From Gordionus sp. m RMFG-2023 (Eukaryota; Nematomorpha; Gordioida; Chordodea; Parachordodidae): a stretch of 64,000 bases of DNA. The position numbers were made by a program, and so were the translations under genes. The notes beneath the pieces are model-generated. The model was not told the DNA's origin and did no database searches. It was given only the letters and a program-made list of their open reading frames with translations. Below, one piece after another: positions 45,601-56,019 of this stretch. Location of the stretch: the NCBI RefSeq assembly GCF_954871325.1, contig NC_088777.1:49329366-49393365 (forward strand). Reading direction: 5' to 3'. Within the stretch, counting starts at the first letter, position 1. Every line of letters begins with the position of its first letter.

Positions 45601-47911
45601 AACCTTATATGTATATTTATATCTGGTTCTGGAAAAAACGAGAAAGAACATGTACTCTACCTTAAAAACTGTAGAAATTTTTTAAATATTTTTAAAGAAA
45701 ATAATGAACATTGAAAAAAAAAAAGAAGTTCACCCAGAAATCTGAGAAGACATGGATAGCTAATCGTATAAGTTATTAAAATATTTTATGGAGTGCTTGC
45801 GAAGTTAAAAAAAAAATATTGCTTAGAAATTTTTAACCTACTAATAGCTCCGTGAATCAGCTAAATTCACAAATTTCTTTATAAAAATTCATTAAGCTTG
45901 AGAGGTGAGAGATTTAAAGCTTCATTGAACTATTTTTTAAAAGGGAAACCCCGAAGCAGTTGACTCCTAGAAAAAAAGGAGTTGAAGAAGAAGGGGGGAG
46001 GGGGATTTACGTCATAACCTTTTAATAAAATCTGCATGATGGTACACATTTTAAAAGCAATTGTTTCAAATAGGAAAATATAGTAACCACATCCCCTCAT
46101 GATATGGGATTTATATTTTTAAAAAAAAATCAAGGTAATAATAATGTTATATCTTGTAATGTCTACTTTTAAAAAAATTACTCTCTTGCGTGAGATTTTA
46201 TTTTATATTTTTTTAAAAAAAAAGGTAAAAGAGAACACAATGTTATTTATCAAGCTACTAAATATCAGAGGAAACGAAAAAAAATAATGGTATCTTCCAT
46301 TCTCAAAATTCTATCCTTACGAGATTGGAATTCAATATATTTCAATTTTTAATTCTTCAAGAAGGTAGATTCAAAATATCCATCAATAACGTCACTGGTG
46401 GAGTATCAAGCAGTGGTGTAGCTAGGAATTTTCCTTATAGGAGGTCCATACATATAAAAGCTGGGGGGCTTCGCCCCCAGACGCCCTTTAACGGGCCTTC
46501 GTCCCTTTTACCCGGCCTTCGGCCTGGTTTATTTTACAAATCATAACCATATCTTCGATAATATTTAATAAATATATTTTTTAAATGCATCAATAATATG
46601 TTATTATAATTTAGTAGATTATTCTCAATGACTTTATAATAATACTATCAAGAATAATTTCAATAGTAATATAATATCCTTCCACAAACATCAAAACCAG
46701 AAAAATATAATTCATATAAAATCACTTCTAAGTCTTTTGAACGTATAATCTAAAAAAAAAATTTGCTCTGGGAGGGGTCCAAACTCAAAAACCACCCCCG
46801 TAGCTACCTCGCTGGTATCAAGGGTGCGGGTCCGGTCCCCTAAAATTTGTGAAAGCCCTTTTCAAATATTTTCTGAAATAACGAAACTTGAAATCATAAA
46901 AAAAAAAGAATAATATTGATTTATAATTTTATAGAATGAAACATGAGCAAACCATTCCCGACAAACTAGAAAGAAGGGCTCTTATATGCTTTTTCTCATG
47001 TCTTTTAATAGTTAAAAAATATACTCACGTGTCTCACGCCACTCAATGTTACTCTAAAAGTATAATTCGAAATCTACCTTAACTTATGGTTATATATATT
47101 ATAAAATAATTAAAAATAACCTGATTTGGTTTGGGAGCTCAGCTTTGATTTTAGTCTTTAATTCGACAAGAATCCCTTTATCAAAGGAAAATCCATACTT
47201 ATTAAAATACTGAGTAAGATTTCGGGAAAGCACGGGCATGTATTTCATGGCGTATGGTGCGCATAACCTGGCGTGCGGGAATATAGAATGTTGCCCGCAG
47301 AAACTGTTAGGATAAGTGACCCCACTGTGGTACCATTGAAATAGGTATTTACTTTGTATGTCATCCTTGTAATAACGCACGGCCGAAGTCCTTCTCGAAC
47401 AATTACAACTCAAAATAGAATCCCTGGTTTGGCATTTGCATGGAGGGTTTACGGAGACTTCTTGAGTTATAAATCTATTTAGAAAGCACCCACCGGTTCT
47501 AGGAATGTGTACAAATATCATAACGTCTTGATCGTTTTCAAATTTTGAGGGCTTTATCGGGTCCTTAAGACAGGAAGGAGTCAGTGGAGCAATTTTATCA
47601 CTAGCTAATCGATTGCAACTCGTGGTAAGATACTGTTCTATGGGGTAGAGCTTTGATAACCCTAAAAGTTCCGATAATTTCTTGAATTTTTCCCTACCAT
47701 TGAGAATGAGTGGTATTTTTTGTTGCTTCGCAAAGATACTGCCATGGCGAAAATTGTCGGGAATTAAAGGTTCTCCTGACTGAAACCCAAAGGGTGGAAT
47801 GTCGTGTTGGATAAATACTCTATCGTATCTTATATCAAGTATTTGTTTAAAATACAAAATAAATATAAATATATTCGATATTATTAAGGCATTTTTCAGT
47901 TTTCGATTCAT
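42695..47911 (-). CDS. HS6ST: Heparan sulfate 6-O-sulfotransferase
   Basis: Exons 47911-47121, 44522-44271 and 43013-42695 join in phase to give 453 aa. Type II Golgi membrane protein: short cytoplasmic start, helix at about 8-21 (ALIISNIFIFILYF), then stem and catalytic domain. The 5'-phosphosulfate loop of PAPS binding is FVHIPRTGGCFLNRF (about 133-147; family HIQKTGG, so Lys to Arg). Then PCKCQ, WYHSG, CGQHSIF. Exon 2 starts RYYNITMLRHPVTRYVSEY (family FYYITLLRDPVSRYLSEW, the 3'-phosphate site) and has CRDNWANNRMTRHLADMSM and LGCDY. Exon 3 has LESAKINLLFGIQAFGILE and LDMELYEFAVKVFKER. The enzyme moves sulfate from PAPS to the 6-O of glucosamine in heparan sulfate, needed for FGF and Wnt signalling. 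The vertebrate C-terminal tail after the last helix is missing or on an unseen exon. Both introns hold MITEs. Confidence 0.95.
43424..43638. mobile_element. MITE family C, in HS6ST intron 2
   Basis: About 215 bp, CAGAGACCTTCAGAGG at the left and GGCCTGCAGATTTTTG at the right, with the GGCCCGG-rich interior of family C. Flanked by ATATATAT on both sides, which fits an 8-bp duplication but is low-complexity and so weak evidence. Confidence 0.7.
44965..45348. mobile_element. Composite of two family A MITEs, in HS6ST intron 1
   Basis: Two family A copies abut at about 45130. The first has the left end CAGTGTTGTTAAAAGG, the second the right end GTTTAACAACACTA. The inner ends are incomplete. A single 8-bp direct repeat CTCAATAC flanks the whole 385-bp unit (left 44956-44963, right 45350-45357), so the pair may have inserted as one element or formed inside one. 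Confidence 0.8.
46411..46814. mobile_element. MITE family B (hAT-type), in HS6ST intron 1
   Basis: 404 bp with ends CAGTGGTGTAGCTAGG and CGTAGCTACCTCGCTG and a perfect target duplication GTATCAAG. The interior carries the palindrome CCCGGCCTTCGGCCTGG near 46509-46526, also present at the 5' end of hAT-3. Confidence 0.93.
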
Positions 47912-48678
47912 GGGAAATGAAAATAAAATTATATATTTATTTTTTCTTTCTTTTTTGATTAAAAATATATGGGTATTTTTCGATGAAGTTAAAAAAAATT
48001 AAAGAAAAATTTAAAAAAATATAGAAAAATTTTAAAAAAATAAAGATAAATTAAAAAAATCAAAGATAAATAAAATAAATTGTTTTTTTTTAAATAAATG
48101 AATATTTAAGAAAAATAATATAAATTCGGAGAACTAGACTAGAATTAGTTACTTAGTAGGAAAATAAGTTATTACAAGCTTATATTAACATAAAATATGA
48201 AAAAATTGGCCGAAATAAGATTAGGTCGGAATAAGGGGGGGAGGGAGAATAATTTATTTTTATATAGTTCATTCATTTTTTAAAGTAAATAAATGTAAAT
48301 TTTTAAAAAATAAACAATATTTAAATAAAATGGATAATTATATGGACGATTTTATATAAATAAAAGCTGATCTGGCTTTCTAGCAAAACACTTTTTATTC
48401 GATTAAATGTTTTTATAGTAGAAATAAAATTAAATAAAACATTAAAAGTAAATCGATTGTTTCGAAGTCAATATTTTCACGGAGTAGAAGATATATATAT
48501 ATAACGGAGTTGCTTCTTGGTAAAATTCAAATCTTAACTAAACGTGTGCAGAGATCGTTCCACGATTAACTTCGTTATTCTTTATTCTAATTCAATAAAA
48601 AAAATTACGTACATATTCCAAGCATTCCTAATACCATTTAAAAATTTATAAAAAACACTTCTTACTTGTTCTTATAGA
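47912..48678. other. AT-rich DNA upstream of HS6ST
   Basis: Very AT-rich, with A-rich runs at 47990-48110 just upstream of the start codon and a short G run at 48235-48246. Probably contains the HS6ST promoter and 5' untranslated region; no element recognised. Confidence 0.45.
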
Positions 48679-48689
48679 ATGTTTCTTTT

Positions 48690-48892
48690 GGTTCTAAATA
48701 TAACTCTCTCGCAAATCTCTACCTTTTGGTCTTGCCATCACATTTTTACTACCATAGCATCTCCTTTTCTCGTCAAATCTCTTCCCCTGAGTATCATCTT
48801 CCACCACTATGAAGTTTTCGTAAGTCTTACTGGGATAGAACATTGTTACAATAGGTTTGGGTGTAGTCGTATAGATTGGGAACGAATTTATA
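48690..48892 (-). CDS. Unrecognised candidate exon (minus)
   Basis: An island of more even base composition. The minus frame is open and protein-like: FPIYTTTPKPIVTMFYPSKT, then ENFIVVEDDTQGKRFDEK, then RCYGSKNVMARPKG, with a plausible donor CAAAAG/GTAGAG near 48724. The plus-strand frame over the same bases is a poorer, hydrophobic text. No family recognised, and no clear acceptor was found upstream. It could be an exon of a gene shared with 51450-51905, since strand and direction agree, or an old coding fragment. Confidence 0.35.
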
Positions 48893-48900
48893 TATTGTGA

Positions 48901-51440
48901 AACGATAATTTTATTAAATTGGTATCCATAATACAGTCATATATATATATATATACTTATTAAAATAAATTGAACATAATATTATCTGATATTAAATTGA
49001 CGCCTCAGAACATAAAACAGAAATTAGGTAAACATGTAAAGTCAAAAATATTCTCAATAAAATAAATTAAACATAATATAATAATCTAATATTAAATTGA
49101 CGTCTCAGAGAACATAAAAACATTTAAGTAAATACATAAAACTAAAAAAATAATCTGAGGGAAACACACCAGATTACCATGCCGACTAAAAAGCTTACCC
49201 TCTACAATATACGTAAACGAAAATATTGCCATAGGATGAGAGGGAGGCTTTTGGGACATAAATTTTATTGGTTAATTTTAGACTTCCTATTTTAAGACCT
49301 TTTGTAATTTTGGTTTTCCTCCTTTTTCTTAAAAAACACTTTTTTTTGCTCAAAAATTTTGATTAGTTATTTATAAATTATTATCTATTTATTTTTTTTA
49401 AAGATTTGTATATATAGCATTCATATTTTTGTAAGGGGGGTGGGGGAGGTGGGTGAATAACGGGGAATTTTTTTTTATTAGCTTAATATATTTTTATGAA
49501 AACTGGAATTTGTTAAGAAGCTAGTTACACGAATGTTTACCACTTAAATAATATGATTGCATTCATATTACCAACTTACCTAAAAGTTCCATGGAGATGG
49601 CCCTTCATTCACTGCCTATTATTTAGGAGTTCGTGTCGTGGTCTTAACAAACATTTCTAGCATTCTCTTTTTTTTAGATTTTAAAACTTTTAGCTCACTT
49701 ACTTATTCTCAGGCCTCTAAATATAAGATCTCTTACAACTTAATGATGTAAGATGTACTCCTTATTTTTAAAAATATACTCAGCGCTATAGTCCTAAAAT
49801 TTGAGATAGGGGGTACGCTATTCTCTAGAAAATATATATTGCCAGTTATTTATTGTATTAGTGTTGTTAAAAGACTCTATTTCTATTAAAAACGGCTAGC
49901 CCATTATTTTAGCCAAAAAATAAGACACAGGCTCAAAATTTCTAACATCTGTGAGCAAAAAACTCCAGGTTCGGATAATATTCTTGGGTACAGCATTGGT
50001 TTGACATATATTTAGAATTTTCATAAATAAAATGGGAGGTCAAATAAGCAGCTTAAGCTTTGCGGTAAATATCAGAATCACTTAATCATTACTATTGTAT
50101 TCCAATCGCACTTGATTAATTTTTTTAATAAAAATACAAACACCACAACATAAAAAAATATTACTTTTCCTCTTTTACAAAAATAGGAACAAATTTATTA
50201 TCATGAAATAGATTTTGGTGTTCAAGTCAGAATGTTTTTTTTTCTTCTACAATATATAAAGTGAATGTGACGGCATAAGGAACACACCAAAGTCGTCAAG
50301 ATTTGATTACAACGACCTTATTTAGATCAAATTCATAAGTCTGGAATAAAGATTTAAATATCTATCATGCCTTATACATGAAGCAGAAGAGATAAAGTCA
50401 AGTGAGTCTCTCAATATCCTGGAACAAGAAAATTTATTCTTATTCGCAAAAGCTAAATTATGGAGAACATAGTAAATCCAGAAATATATTTTGATTAGAA
50501 AATTTGACGTGTAAGCAGAAAGTAATTGGTTGTTGGGATTTGTTCAAGAAGTGGATATAAATAGAGTTGAAAATTATAATATATTTTCTTCATCTAAGAG
50601 AGCTAGCGAATTTTTTTGTTTATCCACGCGGATCTCTTATTTTAACAAAGCTCATTAAAGAACTGGTTATCTCGTACAAATAAAATAAATTTGATAAAAA
50701 TGGGAAAATATGCAAGGATTTTCATCGGAATATTAATATTTCATTTATAACTGTAGATGAATATGTCATTTCAAGATATTAATGCTGGAAAATATAAATT
50801 TTTATGTATGGGAAAAAATGCGATATACAAGAAAACGCCATATATTTTCTAAAAAAATATTCCGTCATTAAAAATAATTTGCTATAACTGATAAACCCTT
50901 GGTTGTCTAAAATTTCAAATTTTATTTAAAAATAGATATAATGTAAGTGAATATAAAAATTTTGAATTTAAAGATTTAGACAGCGAAACACATGGAGCTT
51001 TTACGTTCAAAAAAATATTTACATAATGAGACTCAATTTTTATTTTCACCATCATTATTATCTTTTTAGCTTATCTCAAATTTAAACAATCGTATTTTTT
51101 TTTTGAAATAAGATAGATTTTTGGCAATAACTTACGAACTATTAGGAAAAGGAGGCTAAATTTTAGGAGTCGATACCTTCTAATAGCGTTCTCTCAGTAT
51201 GCAAAATTTAATGAAAAATTAAAAAAAGGATGGGCTGATAAAACTATGGATCTGATATCTAATTCATCACTTAGTCTCTCCATAAATAAGCAAATCATCT
51301 ACGATTATAATTAATTCTATTTGCTGTTTTTTTTCTTCCTATTTTACTACATTTCCCTTTCTCTTCGTATAAAAATACGGTAAAGCAGCCTTAGAGTGGC
51401 AACCAGAGGGGTGGTTTCGATTTGTTAGTCATTTTTATAT
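48901..51440. other. Intergenic DNA
   Basis: AT-rich, with a short AT-only tandem-like repeat at 48950-49150 (AATATAAT.ATCT.ATATTAAATTGACG twice), a G-rich patch at 49434-49456, and a family A MITE fragment at 49858-49990 (AGTGTTGTTAAAAGACTC at its left end). The 50260-50480 stretch is more even in composition but has no open frame. Confidence 0.45.
49858..49990. mobile_element. MITE family A, truncated
   Basis: Left end TTAGTGTTGTTAAAAGACTC and part of the family core (AAACGGCTAGCCCATTATTTTAGCC). The right end is missing. Confidence 0.65.
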
Positions 51441-51454
51441 AGGGGTGGTCAAAT

Positions 51455-51606
51455 TATACGATTGCAAAAACTATCTCAAGGGACCGAAGGTAAAACTGGT
51501 CAAAATAACAAGATCGTCAATTTGGAAAGGATTGTCGAATTCTGGAAGCTTGTACGAATATCCAAATAAGACAGAACATGCACATTCCATAGAGGCCAAT
51601 AAATTA
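51455..51606 (-). CDS. Unrecognised candidate exon (minus)
   Basis: After a good acceptor (TTGTAATTATTAG) the minus frame reads LLASMECACSVLFGYSYKLP then EFDNPFQIDDLVILTSFTFG and stops after GPLR. Base composition is more even than the flanks. The plus frame over the same bases is also open, so strand is not certain. If minus, it could be the last exon of the gene that includes 51688-51905, but no donor linking the two was found. Family unknown. Confidence 0.35.
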
Positions 51607-51687
51607 TCTAATAATTACAAAAATATATTTCGTGATATTATATTAATAACACTATATAAAAATTATATAAATATATATATACAAATT

Positions 51688-51905
51688 TCATTTATAATTA
51701 TTTTTGTTCATGAGATGTTCTTGGTAGCTGTTTTGCTGTTCGGATATAACTTTCAACTCCTCGGTGCTCGTGAGATATTGGAAAATTTTATATTCCTTGA
51801 GGGTCAAAAGCCCCTTACAGGTGTTTCTAACGAAGGATAGATCATCGCAGTCAACGATTTGCTTTAAAGTATATCTCGGTTGTAATTGGGGCTCTTTCTA
51901 ATTTT
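51688..51905 (-). CDS. Unrecognised coding exon (minus)
   Basis: Acceptor TGAAAATTAG/AAAGAG, then an open frame: KEPQLQPRYTLKQIVDCDDL, SFVRNTCKGLLTLKEYKIFQ, YLTSTEELKVISEQQNSYQE, HLM, with a stop about 10 codons later. The text is amphipathic, helix-rich and clearly protein-like, unlike its AT-rich surroundings. I do not recognise the family. It may be a C-terminal exon, or use an internal donor at GAAA/GTTATA. Confidence 0.45.
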
Positions 51906-51909
51906 CATG

Positions 51910-54900
51910 ATTAAATTACATATATTTTAAAATGTAAAATAAATTTTATAGAAGCAAAAAAAAAAAGAAGAAAATCAATTGTTAAAAAAAATTAACCTCT
52001 TTACTTTTGTATTCTTTCATTCATTAGTTAATTATTTTTCTTCTTCTTAACTTTAAGATTAAGGATAATAAAAATTTTCTTCCTATTATCTTGTTATTTA
52101 CCTATATAATTTACAAATTAGGGAGATTTAAAATAGATAAATTTATATACAATACAAACTTGCTAGATGAAACTTTTTTTTTAAAAAAAAAAATCTAAAA
52201 ATCAAAATAAATATTCATATTGTAATTACGTTCCTAAAAAGGAACCTTGCAATTTAAAATATTTTGCTAAGATATAAAAATTCCCTAGTATCCTTCCTGA
52301 GGTCCCCTTACTTTTGAACTTTTTTTTTTAAATTTAAAATACGGGATAAAATGAACTGTGGGAGTGAATAAAGAATTCGTTAATTTTTTTCATATAATTT
52401 GTAAATTCAATATTTTGTTTAAGTAATATTTGCTGGTAAGATGGATAATATGCAAGTAAAATCACAAATGAGAGATTTTCTTAAGGTCATGGGATTGTAG
52501 CTAGCATGTTTGGTCTAATGCGCCATTCATGTAAATTGATTTGGCTAGTGAAAGTTAGAGTTGAAAACACCTTTTAGAACTCCAATTGATTATTAAATTT
52601 ACAGATACATGCCGTTGGCATCGACCGAGGCTATATAAACAGTTTAACCCATGTCAATCTTTGGAATAAGGCAGAATATTATTCATACAGGAATGGAGTT
52701 ATATAATGTCACATCATAAAACAAAAATCTCAATTTTTCATTTGATATGAAATGCCATGAATAAGGCTAGAGAGTGTTTCCAACTAGAAGTTGGCAATGG
52801 TCAGCCCGCAAAAATTTTTTATAGGGGTTTTCAGCCCAGTTTATTGTTATTTTTTGTACAATTCATACCTTATTAAAAGATACTCTTAAAGTATCTGGAA
52901 AATATCCAATGTCTAGGTCAATAAATTTTTTTAAATATTATAATCATGCAAAGATTGAAAAAATATTCTACTCTAGTTTTTTAATTTTTTATTTCATCTT
53001 GAAAGATCTTTTAATTAGAAAAGATTTTGAAATTATTAGGTAAAATTTGATCAAAAATCTTTGTTCTTCAAAAATAAATTTTCAAGGATATACACTCTGT
53101 AATCAGGTAAGACTTGTATATGCCAAAATTGAAAATCTTTTGTTATAACTAAAATTGTGAAGTTAACCAAACATTTTATATTCAGTGTGAATATTTTATG
53201 AATATAATTATATGCTTTTGATTAATAAAATATTGCCATAATTTTCATCATTTGAGGCCAAGTGCATTTTAATATCTTTCAAGATCTAAAAGATAGTGTT
53301 TGTGGATATTTCATGAATAATATATTTATAATTAGGGATAATCCTTAAATACAGTAAAATTACAATAATTATATTTACAATATTCATTCAAAGTTTGATG
53401 TCTTAAAATTTATATTCTTATCCTTTTTGAAGTTGATAAAGAAATTATTTTTCTTCTGTGACTATCTCATTTGGAAACCTTGACTAATCGATATATCAAT
53501 TATTTTTTTTTCTGCAAGGTTTTTTAGCATTTTTAAAACTTTATAATAAGAAGATTAATTCTATATTTTGATCATCCATTGTATAATATAAAGCTTGCCT
53601 TGAATAGAAAATCAACTCAGACAAATATTTAATCCAAAAAATATGACTAAATATTTTAAAAATTTAATACAATATAAATAGCAAAAATAAAATTTAACTA
53701 AATATATATATCTAGAAACTGATTTTTTTTAAAATATGTCTAAAGATACAATAGGCTTATTCAAAAATGAATCAGATATTCGAATTGTAAGGCAACACTA
53801 TAAAATACGAATAGATAAAATTTAATTGTTATTTTTATTGATAACATATATAGACAGATGATGTGATTAACAAGCTATAACTCCTCATTATGAACAGATT
53901 TTCTTAGCTGAAATTAATTTCTGTAAAAAAATTGTGTCATATAAAGAGGAAACAATAAAAATTCTTTATCTTAAAAATTAGATCGGCATTATAAATTAAA
54001 TAAACATGCATTTTAATTTTATTAATAATCTGATCCTATGTCTTTTATTATACTATATTTTGGTTTAAGATGTGTAATAAAAAATATTCTATTTATATTT
54101 TCATATATATTTTAAGAAAAAAGAAGAATTATTCAAATATTATTTAATGTGTGTAGTTTTTGTATAGGCCTAAAAATAACATCTTTTTGTTATATATATA
54201 TATCAGACCTGCAGGCCCAACCTATATTTTAATTTTTTAAATATGGGGAGGCCAGGCCAAAATTTTTTTTTAAAAATTTCTGGGCTGGGCAGTATATTTT
54301 AAAACCAAATATTTTAAATCACCATTAGTAGCCATTAAATTAAAAATAAATATATATAAAAAAGATTCAGACCAGGCCTGAAAATATAAAACTTGGGCCA
54401 GGCTAAAAAATTTTTAAAAACAAATCCAGGCCAAGCTTAATCAAAAATTTTTTTAAAAAAAAATCTAGGTTGTGCAAATGGTACCTCTGCAGATCTCTTA
54501 TAAATATATATATACACATACTTTAAAAACTCTTACAAGTTGTCTAACCCACTAGCTTGTAATAATTTTTTACATAATAATTAACTTAAAAAAAAATCTC
54601 AAAATTTGGGCTTATAGCAAATATATTGTGCAAAATTTGCCCAGTCTAGCTTGTGGGCTGCACTGACTTCAACTTCCAAATTCATGTCCTCCAATTTTGT
54701 TTTCACCCCATAAAAGTTAAACAGCTAATGGAGGTGTTGGATTAGAGTGAAGTGGTATAAAGGTTGAAAGCTTTTGGATTATGGTAATGACTGTTAAAAG
54801 GTACACTATGAAAATATTGCTTTTTAAGCTAGTTAATAGTTAGATGGGTAAATAAAGTTTGATCAATTTTAAATAAGTAATGTAATTTCCATAATTTCTA

Positions 54901-55139
54901 AAAAGTAACAAATAATGTTATATTTCAAAAGGTAACTAATTAATTAATGATTATATTTTCCAAAGGGCAATGAAAATTCTTGTTAAAGAAAAATATTCAT
55001 AACTTTTACTCAAATTAAATTGTTTATAAAGTTTGAAGTGGAAGTAATAAAAAAATTTAACAAAATAAAAAATCTTTAACCTTATCAAAAAACATTTTTG
55101 AAACATATTATGTTAATTTTTGAATTCATTTTAATTTAT
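51910..55139. other. Intergenic DNA
   Basis: Mostly AT-rich with no gene recognised. 52440-52710 and 54640-54760 are less AT-rich but have no convincing frame. A family C MITE is at 54204-54499. Confidence 0.45.
54204..54499. mobile_element. MITE family C
   Basis: About 296 bp, CAGACCTGCAGGCCCAACC at the left, CCTCTGCAGATCTCT at the right, with alternating GGCCAGGCC-type words and A/T runs as in the 23927 copy. Flanks are AT dinucleotide-like, so the target duplication is not readable. Confidence 0.75.
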
Positions 55140-56019
55140 TTATAATACTCTATTAGGTTTTGTGAATAAGCCACTACGTAATAAAAATTGATGCCTAGTA
55201 AAGATATGTAGCAATGAATGGGATAACGCATTGGATTTTAAGATATGAGGTTGATCATAACACATAGTTTGGTATAAATAATCAACTTTTAATGTTATAT
55301 CATCAATTGATTCACATAATATTTTGGGATTTTCAGTGACAATTTTAAATATATAACTTTGAGGGAAAATTTGATTTAAGCAATTCATTTTATCATCTAT
55401 ATCATTGTCTTTTAAATTTAAAATCTAAAAAAAATATATAAATATCAAAATAAGATAATTGCTATACTTCTGGACAACTTTCGATTAAATTTTGTAAATG
55501 GGTTCCTGAAAATTTGTATTCTAGTAGATTATTAATTTTTGATTCTATAAAGTCATTTTTACATTGAAATAAATTAGGACACGATACTAAAATATTAATA
55601 ATTTTATTAATAGAGAATCCATATTTATAAAAAAATTTGATTTTTTCTTCTAATACTTCAGAATTTTTATAGTTTAGAAAAAGGGAATAATGGTTAAGCA
55701 TTAACTGCTTGATATACTCAGGTTTCATATTCTTATTTAATAATAATACTATTACATTTTTAAAATTTGGGTTATTAAAAGATGATAATATATTAATATC
55801 GTTAGTGGAATCAATTAATTCATTAATAAATAGATTAACATCAAGATTTTTATGGGTATTAATATCTAAATTTGAATTAATAAATCTTAAATTGGATACG
55901 CATATTTGTCGGTATTTGATATTATATGTTTGTAATTTATGTTTTAATAATAGGTTATACAATATTGCATTTAATTTGGTACAAGACCGTGTCAAAATTA
56001 AAGATTTCTGTAAAAACAT
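55140..56019 (-). CDS. mTERF-family mitochondrial protein
   Basis: Exons 56019-55468 and 55424-55140 (43-bp intron) join in phase 0 to give 278 aa. The N-terminus (MFLQKSLILTRSCTKLN) is rich in Leu, Ser, Arg and Lys with no acid residues, as in a mitochondrial targeting peptide. From about residue 85 there are repeats of the mTERF kind, each about 30-36 residues with a hydrophobic ...LL.....P.L... spine: LNYKNSEVLEEKIKFFYKYG, INKIINILVSCPNLF, LQNLIESCPEIL, FKIVTENPKILC. The end RHQFLLRSGLFTKPN resembles the MTERF4-type C-terminus (RH.FL.R.G). mTERF proteins bind mitochondrial DNA or rRNA; MTERF4 works with NSUN4 on the large ribosomal subunit. Which subfamily is not certain. A plus-strand frame over the same bases (55709-56029) is a shadow. 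Confidence 0.82.

Noticed and set aside
46325-46546. 73-codon plus frame ending GLRPGLFYKS
   Set aside because: Runs into the family B MITE; the Gly/Pro-rich end is the GGCCTTCGG motif.
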